Shown here piece after piece: positions 1 to 6,823 of a DNA stretch of 10,737 nt. A program made the position numbers and the translations under genes. Source of the stretch: Clostridiales bacterium (GTDB lineage Bacteria > Bacillota > Clostridia > Lachnospirales > WRAX01); assembly GCA_031271375.1 (NCBI GenBank), contig JAISVU010000430.1:1-10737 (forward strand), written 5' to 3'. Below the pieces are notes generated by a model. That model was not told the origin of the DNA. It saw only the letters and a program-made list of their open reading frames with translations, and searched no databases. Position 1 is the stretch's first letter. Every line of letters starts with the position of its first letter.

Positions 1-11
1 GTTTTTGTGTC

Positions 12-40
12 TTGTACGCGACGGAGGGCGGTTCTATAAT
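12..40 (+). promoter_or_regulatory. Sigma-A promoter for the DUF6514-like gene
   Basis: A -35 box TTGTAC (12-17) and a perfect -10 box TATAAT (35-40) are separated by exactly 17 bp. They lie about 30 bp upstream of the start codon at 72, leaving a short leader that contains the AGGAGG ribosome binding site (58-63). Confidence 0.75.
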
Positions 41-71
41 GATATAAACGCTTATACAGGAGGTAGATTGC

Positions 72-341
72 ATGGACTTGGCTCGGATTCTACATACGGG
101 CGCAGGCAGCCTAATATGGCGGTATTACGCCGCCGCGGAACGGCACAGCTCCCCGGAGCTGGGGGATTATCGCTCATACGGCCTGTACGCCGAATATAAA
201 AGCGCGTCCGGATGGGAACCGGCCGGTTGTGTCCATGACGTCACGGCGGACTATAATACCGCCCTGTATATGGCGGAGCTCTTTACCGGCAGGCAGCTCT
301 CGGGCGTTCATTTAAGGGATGCTGTGGATGATATGCTGTAA
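72..341 (+). CDS. Small DUF6514-like protein of unknown function
   Basis: This is an 89-residue soluble protein with no signal peptide or membrane segment. The layout resembles the small clostridial DUF6514 family: a central Tyr-Gly segment (SYGLYAEY, about residues 35-42), then a His-Asp-Val-Thr strand, and a C-terminal helix ending in a pattern like VHLRDAVDDML. Family members have no known biochemical role. The ATG at 72 is chosen because a perfect AGGAGG (58-63) lies 8 nt upstream. It has its own promoter (12-40), and the next gene has a separate promoter that starts just after this stop codon, so it appears to be monocistronic. The family call rests on remembered family pattern, not on a search. 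A different small conserved family is possible, but the protein is very probably real. Confidence 0.7.
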   Translation: MDLARILHTGAGSLIWRYYAAAERHSSPELGDYRSYGLYAEYKSASGWEPAGCVHDVTADYNTALYMAELFTGRQLSGVHLRDAVDDML

Positions 342-347
342 TTTCAT

Positions 348-376
348 TTGAGCAGCCTCTTAAAATGATGTATAAT
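348..376 (+). promoter_or_regulatory. Sigma-A promoter for the alcohol dehydrogenase gene
   Basis: TTGAGC (348-353) and a perfect TATAAT (371-376) are separated by 17 bp. They lie immediately after the preceding stop codon and 30 bp before the ATG at 406. The ribosome binding site GGGAGGG (393-399) follows in the short leader. The promoter makes the dehydrogenase an independent transcription unit. Confidence 0.75.
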
Positions 377-405
377 CATACCAGCTAAACTAGGGAGGGC
401 AAACT

Positions 406-1575
406 ATGCAGAGTTTCGTACAATACGCCCCGACCGAGATCGTCTTCGGCAAAGGCGCGGAGGACAGGGCGGCGGAGCTGGTAAAGAAGCACGGGGGCTC
501 GCGCGTGATGCTGGTTTACGGCGGCGGCAGCGCGGTCAAATCCGGGCTTATCGGGAAGCTGGAGGCGCTGTTTGACGGCGCGGGGATAGCCTGCACGTCC
601 TTTGGCGGCGTCCGGCCAAACCCGCTTGTGTCGCTGGCAAGGGAAGGCGTTAAAGCCGCGCTCGCGTTTAAAGCGGACATGATATTGGCCGTGGGCGGCG
701 GCAGCGCGATAGATACGGCTAAGGCCGTCGCGCACGGCGCGGCGAACCCGGACATTGACATTTGGGAGTTTTGGAAAGGCGCGCGGAAGGTGGAGAAGAG
801 CCTGCCCGTAGGGGTCGTGCTCACGATATCGGCGGCCGGGAGCGAAACCAGCAACTCGGCGGTTTTAACGAATCAGGACACGGGCGAGAAACGCGGCATT
901 AACACGGACTTCAACCGCCCCAGGTTCGCGCTGATGAACCCCGAGCTGACATACACGCTGCCATCCTTCCAGATAGCCTGCGGCGTCGTGGATATTATGA
1001 TGCACACGCTGGACAGGTATTTTACGAAGGACGAGAGCAATCAATTCACCACCGAAGCCGCCGAGGCGCTCCTCAGGGTGGTTGTCGATAACGGCCCTAA
1101 AGCCCTGGAAAACCCGCGTGACTACGGCGCGATGAGCGAATTGATGTGGTGCGGGAGCATATCGCACAACGGCCTCACCGGGCTTGGGGTTATGACGGAT
1201 TTTTCCGTCCACCAGCTGGGCCACGAGTTAAGCGGCATGTTCGACATCGCCCACGGGGCAAGCCTCTCGATAATGTGGGGCCCCTGGGCGCGTTACACAA
1301 TGGGCGAATACCCGGCCCGCTTCGAGCGTTACGCGGATAAGGTCTGGGGCATCACAGGCGGGAACGCCGCGTCAAAAGGCATTGAGAGAACCGTTGAATA
1401 CTTCAAATCATTGAACATGCCCGTAGCCTTCTCGGACGCGATAGGCGTCCAGCCGGAGGATGTTATCGGCCGCCTTGCCCTTAACTGCTCGTTCGGCGAG
1501 AAGCGCCTTGTGGGGCAGTTTAAGAAGCTGAACCGGCAGGATTTGGAGAATATCTACAGGATGGCGAATGAATAA
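406..1575 (+). CDS. Iron-containing alcohol dehydrogenase, butanol dehydrogenase/YqhD type
   Basis: This is a 389-residue group III (metal-dependent) alcohol dehydrogenase that reduces aldehydes to alcohols with NAD(P)H in the cytoplasm. The full length matches the family (about 385-390). The N-terminal dinucleotide-binding half carries VYGGGSAVKSGL (GGGS at 39-42), the YqhD/BdhA-type motif associated with NADPH use, and VGGGSAIDTAK (97-103). The C-terminal helical half shows the four expected metal ligands: D196 and H200 (DIMMH), H269 (VHQLGH) and H283 (AHGAS), the last two 14 residues apart as in the family. The ATG has a good ribosome binding site, GGGAGGG, 6 nt upstream. It has its own promoter and its own intrinsic terminator, so it is monocistronic. 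Physiological substrate cannot be read from sequence; butyraldehyde, other short aldehydes or detoxification of reactive aldehydes are all possible. Confidence 0.95.
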   Translation: MQSFVQYAPTEIVFGKGAEDRAAELVKKHGGSRVMLVYGGGSAVKSGLIGKLEALFDGAGIACTSFGGVRPNPLVSLAREGVKAALAFKADMILAVGGGSAIDTAKAVAHGAANPDIDIWEFWKGARKVEKSLPVGVVLTISAAGSETSNSAVLTNQDTGEKRGINTDFNRPRFALMNPELTYTLPSFQIACGVVDIMMHTLDRYFTKDESNQFTTEAAEALLRVVVDNGPKALENPRDYGAMSELMWCGSISHNGLTGLGVMTDFSVHQLGHELSGMFDIAHGASLSIMWGPWARYTMGEYPARFERYADKVWGITGGNAASKGIERTVEYFKSLNMPVAFSDAIGVQPEDVIGRLALNCSFGEKRLVGQFKKLNRQDLENIYRMANE

Positions 1576-1636
1576 CATATTGAGCAAGGCCTTTAACCGT
1601 AATGAACCGGCAACCGCCGTAACAATAAGACAGTGA

Positions 1637-1677
1637 AAATACAGGGCACGGCCTACGGACGCGCCCTGTATTTGTTT
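1637..1677 (+). terminator. Intrinsic terminator of the alcohol dehydrogenase gene
   Basis: A perfect 11-bp inverted repeat (AAATACAGGGC at 1637-1647, GCCCTGTATTT at 1663-1673) with a 15-nt loop is followed by a T-rich run TTTGTTT. It lies about 60 bp after the stop codon. The symmetrical A/T flanks could make it work in both directions, but nothing on the minus strand nearby needs it. Confidence 0.85.
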
Positions 1678-1690
1678 AAAAATCCCTTGA

Positions 1691-2437
1691 TCCGCTCATA
1701 TCGAAATCTGGACAGAAAACGCAAACGGAACATACCGGTACAAGCAATTCAGCGAAGAGTATGTTGGGCACGACGCTCAAGGAAAGAAAGAACTTAGGAC
1801 GCGCAGTGTTTTACTGTACTGGAACAAGGCGGAAGCCGATTTAGCCGCCCGCAAGCGAAATGAAAAACTGGAAAAAGCGGCCCGCTCCGTTAAAAACAAC
1901 GCTTACAGCATCAAGAAGGGTGTGGACGAATACGCTAAGGAAAACATAGTAGATACCGAAACCGGCGGACTTCTCAAAAACCCTAAGAAGGTACGCAGCG
2001 TAGATTTTGAGAAAGCGGAAAATGACGCCTTATTTGACGGATATTGCTGCATCGTAACCAGTGAACTTGATTATGACGAAAGACAAACCCGGCCGGTATA
2101 TGGCGGTCTTTGGCGGATTGAACAGTCTTTTTGCATTATGAAATCCGACCTTTATGCCAGACCGGTGTTTCTAAGCAAAAATGATCATATACGCGCTCAC
2201 TTTTTGATTGCCTTTCAAAAACGCCGCAATAAGCGAGGTGAATTAGTTGATACCCTTGCTTATTCGGCCGAGGATGAAATAGCACTGGACTACAAAGCTA
2301 TTCAATCCCTGTTCTCTGTTAATTGCTTTTACATCTTTCTTGCGACAGGAGCAGTTCAATCTGATGTTAGGGAATATCACTTTAGCACTACAGTGACAAT
2401 TTTCTATATGGCTATCCAGACGGCTCATAATCCCTAA
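1691..2437 (+). pseudogene. IS1634-family transposase, C-terminal remnant
   Basis: The frame is open from 1691 (stop at 1688-1690) to the TAA at 2435-2437, but it has no proper start and lacks the N-terminal half of an IS1634-type DDE transposase (usually well over 500 residues). What remains includes the basic linker (YWNKAEADLAARKRNEKLEK), the NNAYSIKKGVDEY segment, and the signature around the catalytic glutamate (YGGLWRIEQSF, then MKSDLYARPVF and HIRAHFLIAF). After about position 2216 the sequence no longer resembles the family: the usual hydrophobic segment and helical tail are replaced by unrelated residues, pointing to a deletion or rearranged join. The GTG at 1922 is an in-frame codon inside the remnant, not a credible start. 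It cannot encode an active transposase. Confidence 0.8.
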
Positions 2438-2454
2438 ACTAATTTTTATTTTCT

Positions 2455-2579
2455 CTCTGTGCCTCTGTGCCTCCGTGTGGAAAAAAACATCCGGCTTGCA
2501 GGAGAGTCCCGTGTGCCGCTGTTTTTAGTCTCTTCCATGTGATTTTTATTATTTCACACAGAGGCACAGAGGCACGGAG
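2455..2579. repeat. Inverted pair of arms made of CACAGAGG-type 8-bp tandem units
   Basis: The right arm (2555-2579) contains three successive 8-bp units, CACAGAGG, CACAGAGG and CACGGAGG (2557-2580). The left arm (2455-2479) is the reverse complement of the same pattern. The two 25-bp arms pair with only two mismatches around a 75-nt spacer. Neither arm belongs to a coding frame. The structure sits exactly between the two transposase remnants. Dispersed purine-rich short-unit repeats of this look occur in many environmental bacteria; that remark is from memory and not from a search. Confidence 0.75.
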
Positions 2580-2623
2580 GAAAAGAGGTTAGAAGAAGAA
2601 CTTAGCATATTTAGCTATTATGA

Positions 2624-3035
2624 GGCAATTGGATAGTCATTAAAAAGAAAGCATATGACGAGAAACGCAGATATTTCGACTTTGAGAAGGACGGCTCGTT
2701 TAGCTTGGCGGATGTTTACCGCTCACTGTCCCATTTCGCAAGCATTGAGAGCGGCATCCAGCTGCTCATTCATAAAAGGATAACGAAAACAGTCCGTCCA
2801 TGTATACAATAGGGGTTTGCGGCGCATCGAGGATTCGTTCCGCGTAACTAAAAAGATGGGCTGGAGGCCCGGCCGGTCTTCCTATCCAGGGAAGGCCGTA
2901 TCCGAGCGCATTATCTGATTTGCTATATCGCGCTTGTTGTTGTTCACCTTATTCAAAAACGGACAGGCTACAAATACTCATCCGAAAAGTTGATTGAAGC
3001 TATGAACTATATTTCTTGCTCCAGCGAAAGCAAGA
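2624..3035 (+). pseudogene. Second IS1634-like transposase remnant, internally deleted and frameshifted
   Basis: Three frames have to be joined to read it. The first piece (2624-2812, ending in TAG) resembles the N-proximal part of an IS1634-like transposase (KRRYFDFEKDGSF then LADVYRSLSHFASIESG). The second (from about 2814) resumes directly at the catalytic-glutamate signature RRIEDSFRVTKK, so the whole central DDE region is deleted. At an A-run (2850-2854) the frame shifts by one base, and the third piece reads GLEARPVFLSREGRIRAHY, then LICYIALVVVHLIQKRTGYKY and the SSEKLIEAMNYISCSSE tail. Restoring one base in the A-run rejoins the last two pieces. The tail belongs to a different subtype from the first remnant, so these are two separate insertion events. 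The 3' boundary is approximate. Confidence 0.75.
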
Positions 3036-3077
3036 TCAAAAAAGGGTTGATTCCGCTACATCTTTTTATCATTCCTC

Positions 3078-3119
3078 AAGGCCCGCAATCCCTTGTCTCG
3101 CTTGGGTTTGAGGGCCTTT
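3078..3119 (+). terminator. Stem-loop, possible terminator behind the transposase remnant
   Basis: AAGGCCC (3078-3084) pairs with GGGCCTT (3112-3118), and an inner stem CAATCCC (3086-3092) pairs with GGGTTTG (3104-3110) with one mismatch. It closes an 11-nt loop. Only a short T-run follows on the + strand and none on the minus strand, so it may be a weak terminator of the former IS gene or a leftover IS-end structure. Confidence 0.45.
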
Positions 3120-3178
3120 CGTGCGGGTTTATCTGCCACAGTCGAGTTATAGCACCCATGACCAGTCATTGCAACATT

Positions 3179-3208
3179 ATTCTTTCATATTCTTTCATAT
3201 TCTTGCAT
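3179..3208. repeat. 10-bp tandem repeat, three units, abutting the yycI stop codon
   Basis: ATTCTTTCAT occurs twice (3179-3198), followed by a third copy with one change, ATTCTTGCAT (3199-3208). The array touches the stop codon of the minus-strand gene (3208-3210). No function is apparent; it looks like a short slippage array. Confidence 0.6.
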
Positions 3209-4092
3209 TATCTGTAATAACTGTTGGTATACGCGTTAATCAAGTGGCGTTCCTGGCGGTCCGGTTCATCCTGGGCGCGTCTCGTGGTGAACATATAGTA
3301 CGGGATGGCGACGGAGCGGTCGCCTCCGCGCTCGGCCATGAAATATACCAGCTCCATTTTCATCAGGAACGTCGTGTTGTTATGCTCGGCGTATTCCTCC
3401 GGCATCTCGCTGCAGAGGGTAAACAACGCCTCGTCGGCCGAGCATATCTCACGCGACTGGCCGGTGAGCCCCTCAGGAATCGCCAGCGTGCAGGACAGCT
3501 GCGCTATCCCTGCTCCGTCTATCAAGAACCGGGCGTAGTTCGACGCTATGACCGTTCCGTTATACACCCCCAGATAAAACACGACATAATCAGAGCCCCC
3601 TGTCTGGAGCTGGGTATAGATGCGCGAGAACGTGAAATTAAGATCCGCCGCCGCCGTCAGCTCCGTTAAAAACGCGTCGGCCCGCGCTTCCGCCTCTTCC
3701 TCTGTGATTTGCGGTATTACGGTTCCCGGTTCCCGCGCGGCTTCAAATGTCAGGTTGTTCTGGGTTAAAACCACGCGGCCTCTTGGAGAGGTCTTAATGG
3801 CGCGCTCGAAGCCCGATGTCTCCTGTACGTTTTCGCTGCCCAGCAAGAGCCCTTGCAATATCCCGTAATCAAAGGACGCGGTGCTCATCTGCCTGCGCGG
3901 CGAAAAATCCGATACGCCTTCAAACGACGCGTAGTTCGAAATATTGTTGCGTGCAAGCATTTGCTGTATCGCGTCTTCCTGGGCTGTCGTAAGCGAAAAG
4001 GCCCCTGCCCTTTCCATGTTTAGCAGATACACGACAGCGTTGAGGACTATCAGTATAATTATAACGGCGTTCTTTGCGCGTTCGGTGTGCAT
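3208..4092 (-). CDS. yycI: YycI-like regulatory protein of the WalK/WalR wall-signalling system
   Basis: This is a 294-residue bitopic membrane protein. Residues 1-6 (MHTERA) are cytoplasmic, one hydrophobic helix spans about residues 8-25 (NAVIIILIVLNAVVYLLN), and the remaining ~270 residues lie outside the membrane. The start MHTERAKNAVIIILIVLN fits the YycI pattern of a short basic head on a single anchor, as does the C-terminus, which carries a tyrosine-rich strand (IPYYMF) and ends INAYTN. In Bacillus and Staphylococcus, YycI pairs with YycH through the membrane helix and modulates the essential histidine kinase WalK. The AGGAG ribosome binding site overlaps the stop codon of the upstream yycH-like gene and the gap is 9 nt, so the two are translationally coupled. 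No yycJ-like gene follows; insertion-sequence debris lies downstream instead. Sequence divergence from characterised YycI is substantial. Confidence 0.75.
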   Translation of the reverse strand: MHTERAKNAVIIILIVLNAVVYLLNMERAGAFSLTTAQEDAIQQMLARNNISNYASFEGVSDFSPRRQMSTASFDYGILQGLLLGSENVQETSGFERAIKTSPRGRVVLTQNNLTFEAAREPGTVIPQITEEEAEARADAFLTELTAAADLNFTFSRIYTQLQTGGSDYVVFYLGVYNGTVIASNYARFLIDGAGIAQLSCTLAIPEGLTGQSREICSADEALFTLCSEMPEEYAEHNNTTFLMKMELVYFMAERGGDRSVAIPYYMFTTRRAQDEPDRQERHLINAYTNSYYR

Positions 4093-4101
4093 ACTAGACT
4101 C

Positions 4102-5547
4102 CTACTCCCTCGCCACCGCCGTTACGATCTCCGCCCCGTCATACTCCAGGCTTATCGCCAGCGCGGGACGGGTGTTCCGGTCTACGGCGTAGGCCAGCTC
4201 CAGCAAGGTTATATCGCTGTAATGCGTATTTGTGATGCCGTGTCGGCTCATACTGCGCGCGGCTTCCGTATATTCAATCCTGCGCCCGTCGGGCTGGGAG
4301 GACATGTTTTCGAACCCCGAAGCGTATCGCCTGTAGCGTAAAACCCTGTCCCGGGACACCGTTACCTCCATCGCGGAGCGGAGCTTTAAATCGTTCTTGA
4401 GCGTACCGCTAAGACAAACGGGCAGTCCGTTGACGACATAATCAAAGTAGAAGACATAATCCGCGCCGTCCAAGGCGTAGTCCGAGAGAAAGTAGGCGTT
4501 TTGCAAAAACGTGTCACCGTCCAAGAAATGGACGGCTTCGGCATAGGCCGAGGCAAAATCGCTCAAATCGCGGTTTTGCGGTTTCCAGCTGGAATACTCA
4601 AGCAGCAGCCTGTGCTGATAACGGACTACCGTATGCCCGTCGTTAAAGGTATACGCCCCGCCTTCCTCGTCACCGCGCACGGCGGCGGCGTTGTCAAAAT
4701 ACCCGCCCAGCTTGTCCTTCACATTATTGATGTTGACGACGCTGCCGTCAAGGGGGCTAATATTCCTGATACTGTAATAATCGAAGCGGTCGGGATAGGA
4801 CACCGGGAAAAACAGGAACCTGCTTAGGCTATTATCCAGTAAGGCCGCCGAAATGTAATACAGGCCGGGGGAAAGGGCTTCAAGGGCCAGGGTTTCGATG
4901 TCTTTTATCTCTGCGCCTGTTTCTTCCGATATCCCCGGTTCCTTCGCGGTATATATCCTGTCCGCCATACGCGCAAGGCCCGTAAGCCCTTCGGCGCGGA
5001 AAGCGCCCGAAACCGCGCCGCTGACGCTGAAGAACACATCAATCCCCGTATCGTTTTGGTAAAAGTAAACGCGGTCGAATCCGTCCGGCCATCCGCCCGG
5101 CACTGTGCCTTCTGTGCCAAACGCCTTTACGAAGGCTTCTATCGGCATAGAAAAACCGTAGTCAAAGACCAGGTCCGGCGGCCGTCCGTAATCCTCCGCC
5201 GGGCCGCGGCGCGGCGCGGCGGCCCCGTTTTCGATTAACAATGACAGCGCCTCGCGCCCCGTGAGGTACGCGGCGTCCCCGGCTATACCCTCATATAGGG
5301 GAAGGTACAGATGAGCGCCGGAAGCGCTGAGGATGCGCTTTGGCACAATCAGCTTTTCCAGCGAGGCGCGATTATCCCGCCTTCCGCCGCCGCCGTCGGA
5401 GAAGATGCTGAATATATCTAAATTGGGCAGCGCTAAAGCCGCTATGTCGTCAAACCATAGCTTTCGCGTCTGAATGACGCACAGGGCGGCCAAGCCGACA
5501 ATAACGGCGTTTTTAAGCCACTTTATAATGCGCTGTTCACTGCCCAC
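4102..5547 (-). CDS. yycH: YycH-like regulatory protein of the WalK/WalR wall-signalling system
   Basis: With the GTG at 5547 this is a 481-residue protein, close to the usual YycH length. A basic head (QRIIKWLKN) precedes a single membrane helix (about residues 11-26, LKNAVIVGLAALCVIQ); the rest is extracytoplasmic. Later parts read like YycH: an FSMPIEAF strand, FFSVSGAVSGAF, a FFPVSYPDRFDYYSI region near the middle and YYISAALLDN. The reading frame stays open as far as 5970, but that stretch lies antisense to namZ and upstream of the promoter at 5570-5598, so it is not used. A GTG at 5556 is also in frame; 5547 is preferred because GGAAAGA (5563-5557) lies 9 nt upstream of it and directly abuts the other. 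The leader would be only about 15 nt. The gene is the first of a yycH-yycI pair and has no walRK beside it. Confidence 0.7.
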   Translation of the reverse strand: MGSEQRIIKWLKNAVIVGLAALCVIQTRKLWFDDIAALALPNLDIFSIFSDGGGGRRDNRASLEKLIVPKRILSASGAHLYLPLYEGIAGDAAYLTGREALSLLIENGAAAPRRGPAEDYGRPPDLVFDYGFSMPIEAFVKAFGTEGTVPGGWPDGFDRVYFYQNDTGIDVFFSVSGAVSGAFRAEGLTGLARMADRIYTAKEPGISEETGAEIKDIETLALEALSPGLYYISAALLDNSLSRFLFFPVSYPDRFDYYSIRNISPLDGSVVNINNVKDKLGGYFDNAAAVRGDEEGGAYTFNDGHTVVRYQHRLLLEYSSWKPQNRDLSDFASAYAEAVHFLDGDTFLQNAYFLSDYALDGADYVFYFDYVVNGLPVCLSGTLKNDLKLRSAMEVTVSRDRVLRYRRYASGFENMSSQPDGRRIEYTEAARSMSRHGITNTHYSDITLLELAYAVDRNTRPALAISLEYDGAEIVTAVARE

Positions 5548-5569
5548 AAATATCACTCTTTCCACGGAT

Positions 5570-5598
5570 ATTTTATTGTAAAAAGTTACAAATGTCAA
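5570..5598 (-). promoter_or_regulatory. Near-consensus sigma-A promoter for yycH-yycI
   Basis: Read on the minus strand, a perfect -35 box TTGACA (5598-5593) is followed after exactly 17 bp by the -10 box TAAAAT (5575-5570). Transcription would start near 5563, only about 15 nt before the GTG at 5547. Its -35 box lies 15 bp from that of the divergent namZ promoter. Confidence 0.8.
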
Positions 5599-5613
5599 AT
5601 GAAACGGATTTGT

Positions 5614-5642
5614 TTGATTTTCCCGGCATAGTCCTATATAAT
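5614..5642 (+). promoter_or_regulatory. Sigma-A promoter for the namZ operon
   Basis: TTGATT (5614-5619) and a perfect TATAAT (5637-5642) are separated by 17 bp. Transcription would start near 5649, about 10 nt before the ATG at 5660, giving a very short leader that begins at the ribosome binding site. Between the two divergent -35 boxes is a small inverted repeat, CAAAT (5596-5600) and ATTTG (5608-5612), that could be an operator for both directions. Confidence 0.75.
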
Positions 5643-5659
5643 GACTTAGGGTGATCCAT

Positions 5660-6814
5660 ATGAGATCTCGGGTAATGCCGGGTATTGACCGCCTTGTGTC
5701 AAACAAGGGCAAATATAACATAAAAGACCGCCGGGCCGGTCTTATAACCAACGCTACGGGGCTTAACTCCGCGGGGCGGCCCACGGTTGACATTCTGGCG
5801 GAAATGACCCGCCTTACGAGGCTATTCGCGCCGGAGCACGGGATACGCGGCTCCCTCGCGGCGGGGGAGAAATTCGGCGGCGGCAAGGACGATATAACCG
5901 GCCTGCCCGTCATAAGCCTGTACGGGGAACAGCGGCGGCCCTCAAAGGACGCGCTGGAGGGCCTCGACATCCTGATATTCGATATCCAGGACGCCGGGGC
6001 GCGGTTCTATACATACCTTTACACAATGGCTTACGCGATGGAGGCCTGCGCCGAGCATAACCTTCCGATGATGGTATTGGACAGGCCGAACCCCGTCAAC
6101 GCCGATACGGTTCAGGGCGGCATACTTAACCCGGATTTCCGCTCTTTTATCGGCTATTATCCCATTCCCCAGCGCTACGGCCTTACGATAGGCGAGTGCG
6201 CGCTGATGTTCAACCAAGAGTTCGGCATCGGCTGCGATTTAACGGTTGTGCCGATGGAGAACTACCGGCGGGCGATGTACTTTGGCGATACCGGGCTCTT
6301 CTGGGTTTTACCCTCGCCGGGGCTTCCCTCCGCCGAATCCTGTATACTCTATCCCGGCACATGCGTCTTCGAGGGAACCAATGTGTCCGAGGGCCGGGGA
6401 ACCGCGAAGCCGTTCCAGGCAATAGGCGCGCCGTGGATAGACGCGGAGCGGCTGGCCCGGCGCATGAACGCGATGAAGCTGCCCGGCGCGTTTTTCCGGC
6501 CCCATTATTTCACGCCAAGCGCTTCAAAGCACGCGGGCGAACACTGCAAAGGCGTCGAGGTTCACTGTACCGACAGGGATGTTTTTGACCCTGTCGCGGC
6601 GGGAATTACGCTGCTGTTCGTTATCCGGGAGGATTACCCGGAATTCGCGTTCCTCCCGCCCGGCCACGAAGGCAGGAAGCCGATGATTGATTTGAACACC
6701 GGTTCCGGCGACATCCGGCTGGGCAAGAAAAGCCTTGAGGATATCCTGGACGGATACGCAAGGGATTCATCAAAATTTGCGGTTTTAAAGCAAGAATATC
6801 ATATTTATGAATGA
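5660..6814 (+). CDS. namZ: Exo-beta-N-acetylmuramidase NamZ (DUF1343, GH171)
   Basis: This 384-residue protein has the full DUF1343 (YbbC) fold. The Bacillus subtilis member cleaves MurNAc from the non-reducing end of peptidoglycan fragments. Conserved blocks are visible in order: GLITNATGLN (about 27-36), FAPEHGIRG with E59-H60, DIQDAGARFYTY (108-119), LDRPNP, and EGTNVSEGRGT (238-248), the last including the glutamates E238 and E244. The start at ATG 5660 is chosen because GGTGATCC (5650-5657) is a perfect match to the extended anti-Shine-Dalgarno end of 16S rRNA; a GTG at 5651 lies inside that site, and an ATG at 5675 is also possible. No signal peptide is present, unlike the secreted Bacillus enzyme, so it probably works in the cytoplasm. 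It heads the salvage operon, with nagZ 9 nt downstream. Confidence 0.93.
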   Translation: MRSRVMPGIDRLVSNKGKYNIKDRRAGLITNATGLNSAGRPTVDILAEMTRLTRLFAPEHGIRGSLAAGEKFGGGKDDITGLPVISLYGEQRRPSKDALEGLDILIFDIQDAGARFYTYLYTMAYAMEACAEHNLPMMVLDRPNPVNADTVQGGILNPDFRSFIGYYPIPQRYGLTIGECALMFNQEFGIGCDLTVVPMENYRRAMYFGDTGLFWVLPSPGLPSAESCILYPGTCVFEGTNVSEGRGTAKPFQAIGAPWIDAERLARRMNAMKLPGAFFRPHYFTPSASKHAGEHCKGVEVHCTDRDVFDPVAAGITLLFVIREDYPEFAFLPPGHEGRKPMIDLNTGSGDIRLGKKSLEDILDGYARDSSKFAVLKQEYHIYE

Positions 6815-6823
6815 GGTGTGGTT

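Noticed and set aside
2990..3217. 75-residue frame at the end of the IS remnants
   Set aside because: Its first residues are the tail of the second transposase remnant (LIEAMNYISCSSE). The rest runs through the stem-loop and the 10-bp repeat and shows no protein-like conservation.
3121..3669. 182-residue + strand frame opposite yycI
   Set aside because: It is antisense to a well supported membrane protein, is arginine-rich as expected of a GC-rich shadow frame, and has no ribosome binding site.
5548..5970. N-terminal extension of the yycH-like frame by about 140 residues
   Set aside because: It lies antisense to the conserved N-terminus of namZ, upstream of the minus-strand promoter and across the namZ promoter. 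Its residues do not resemble YycH, and a membrane anchor directly after the GTG at 5547 gives the normal protein start.
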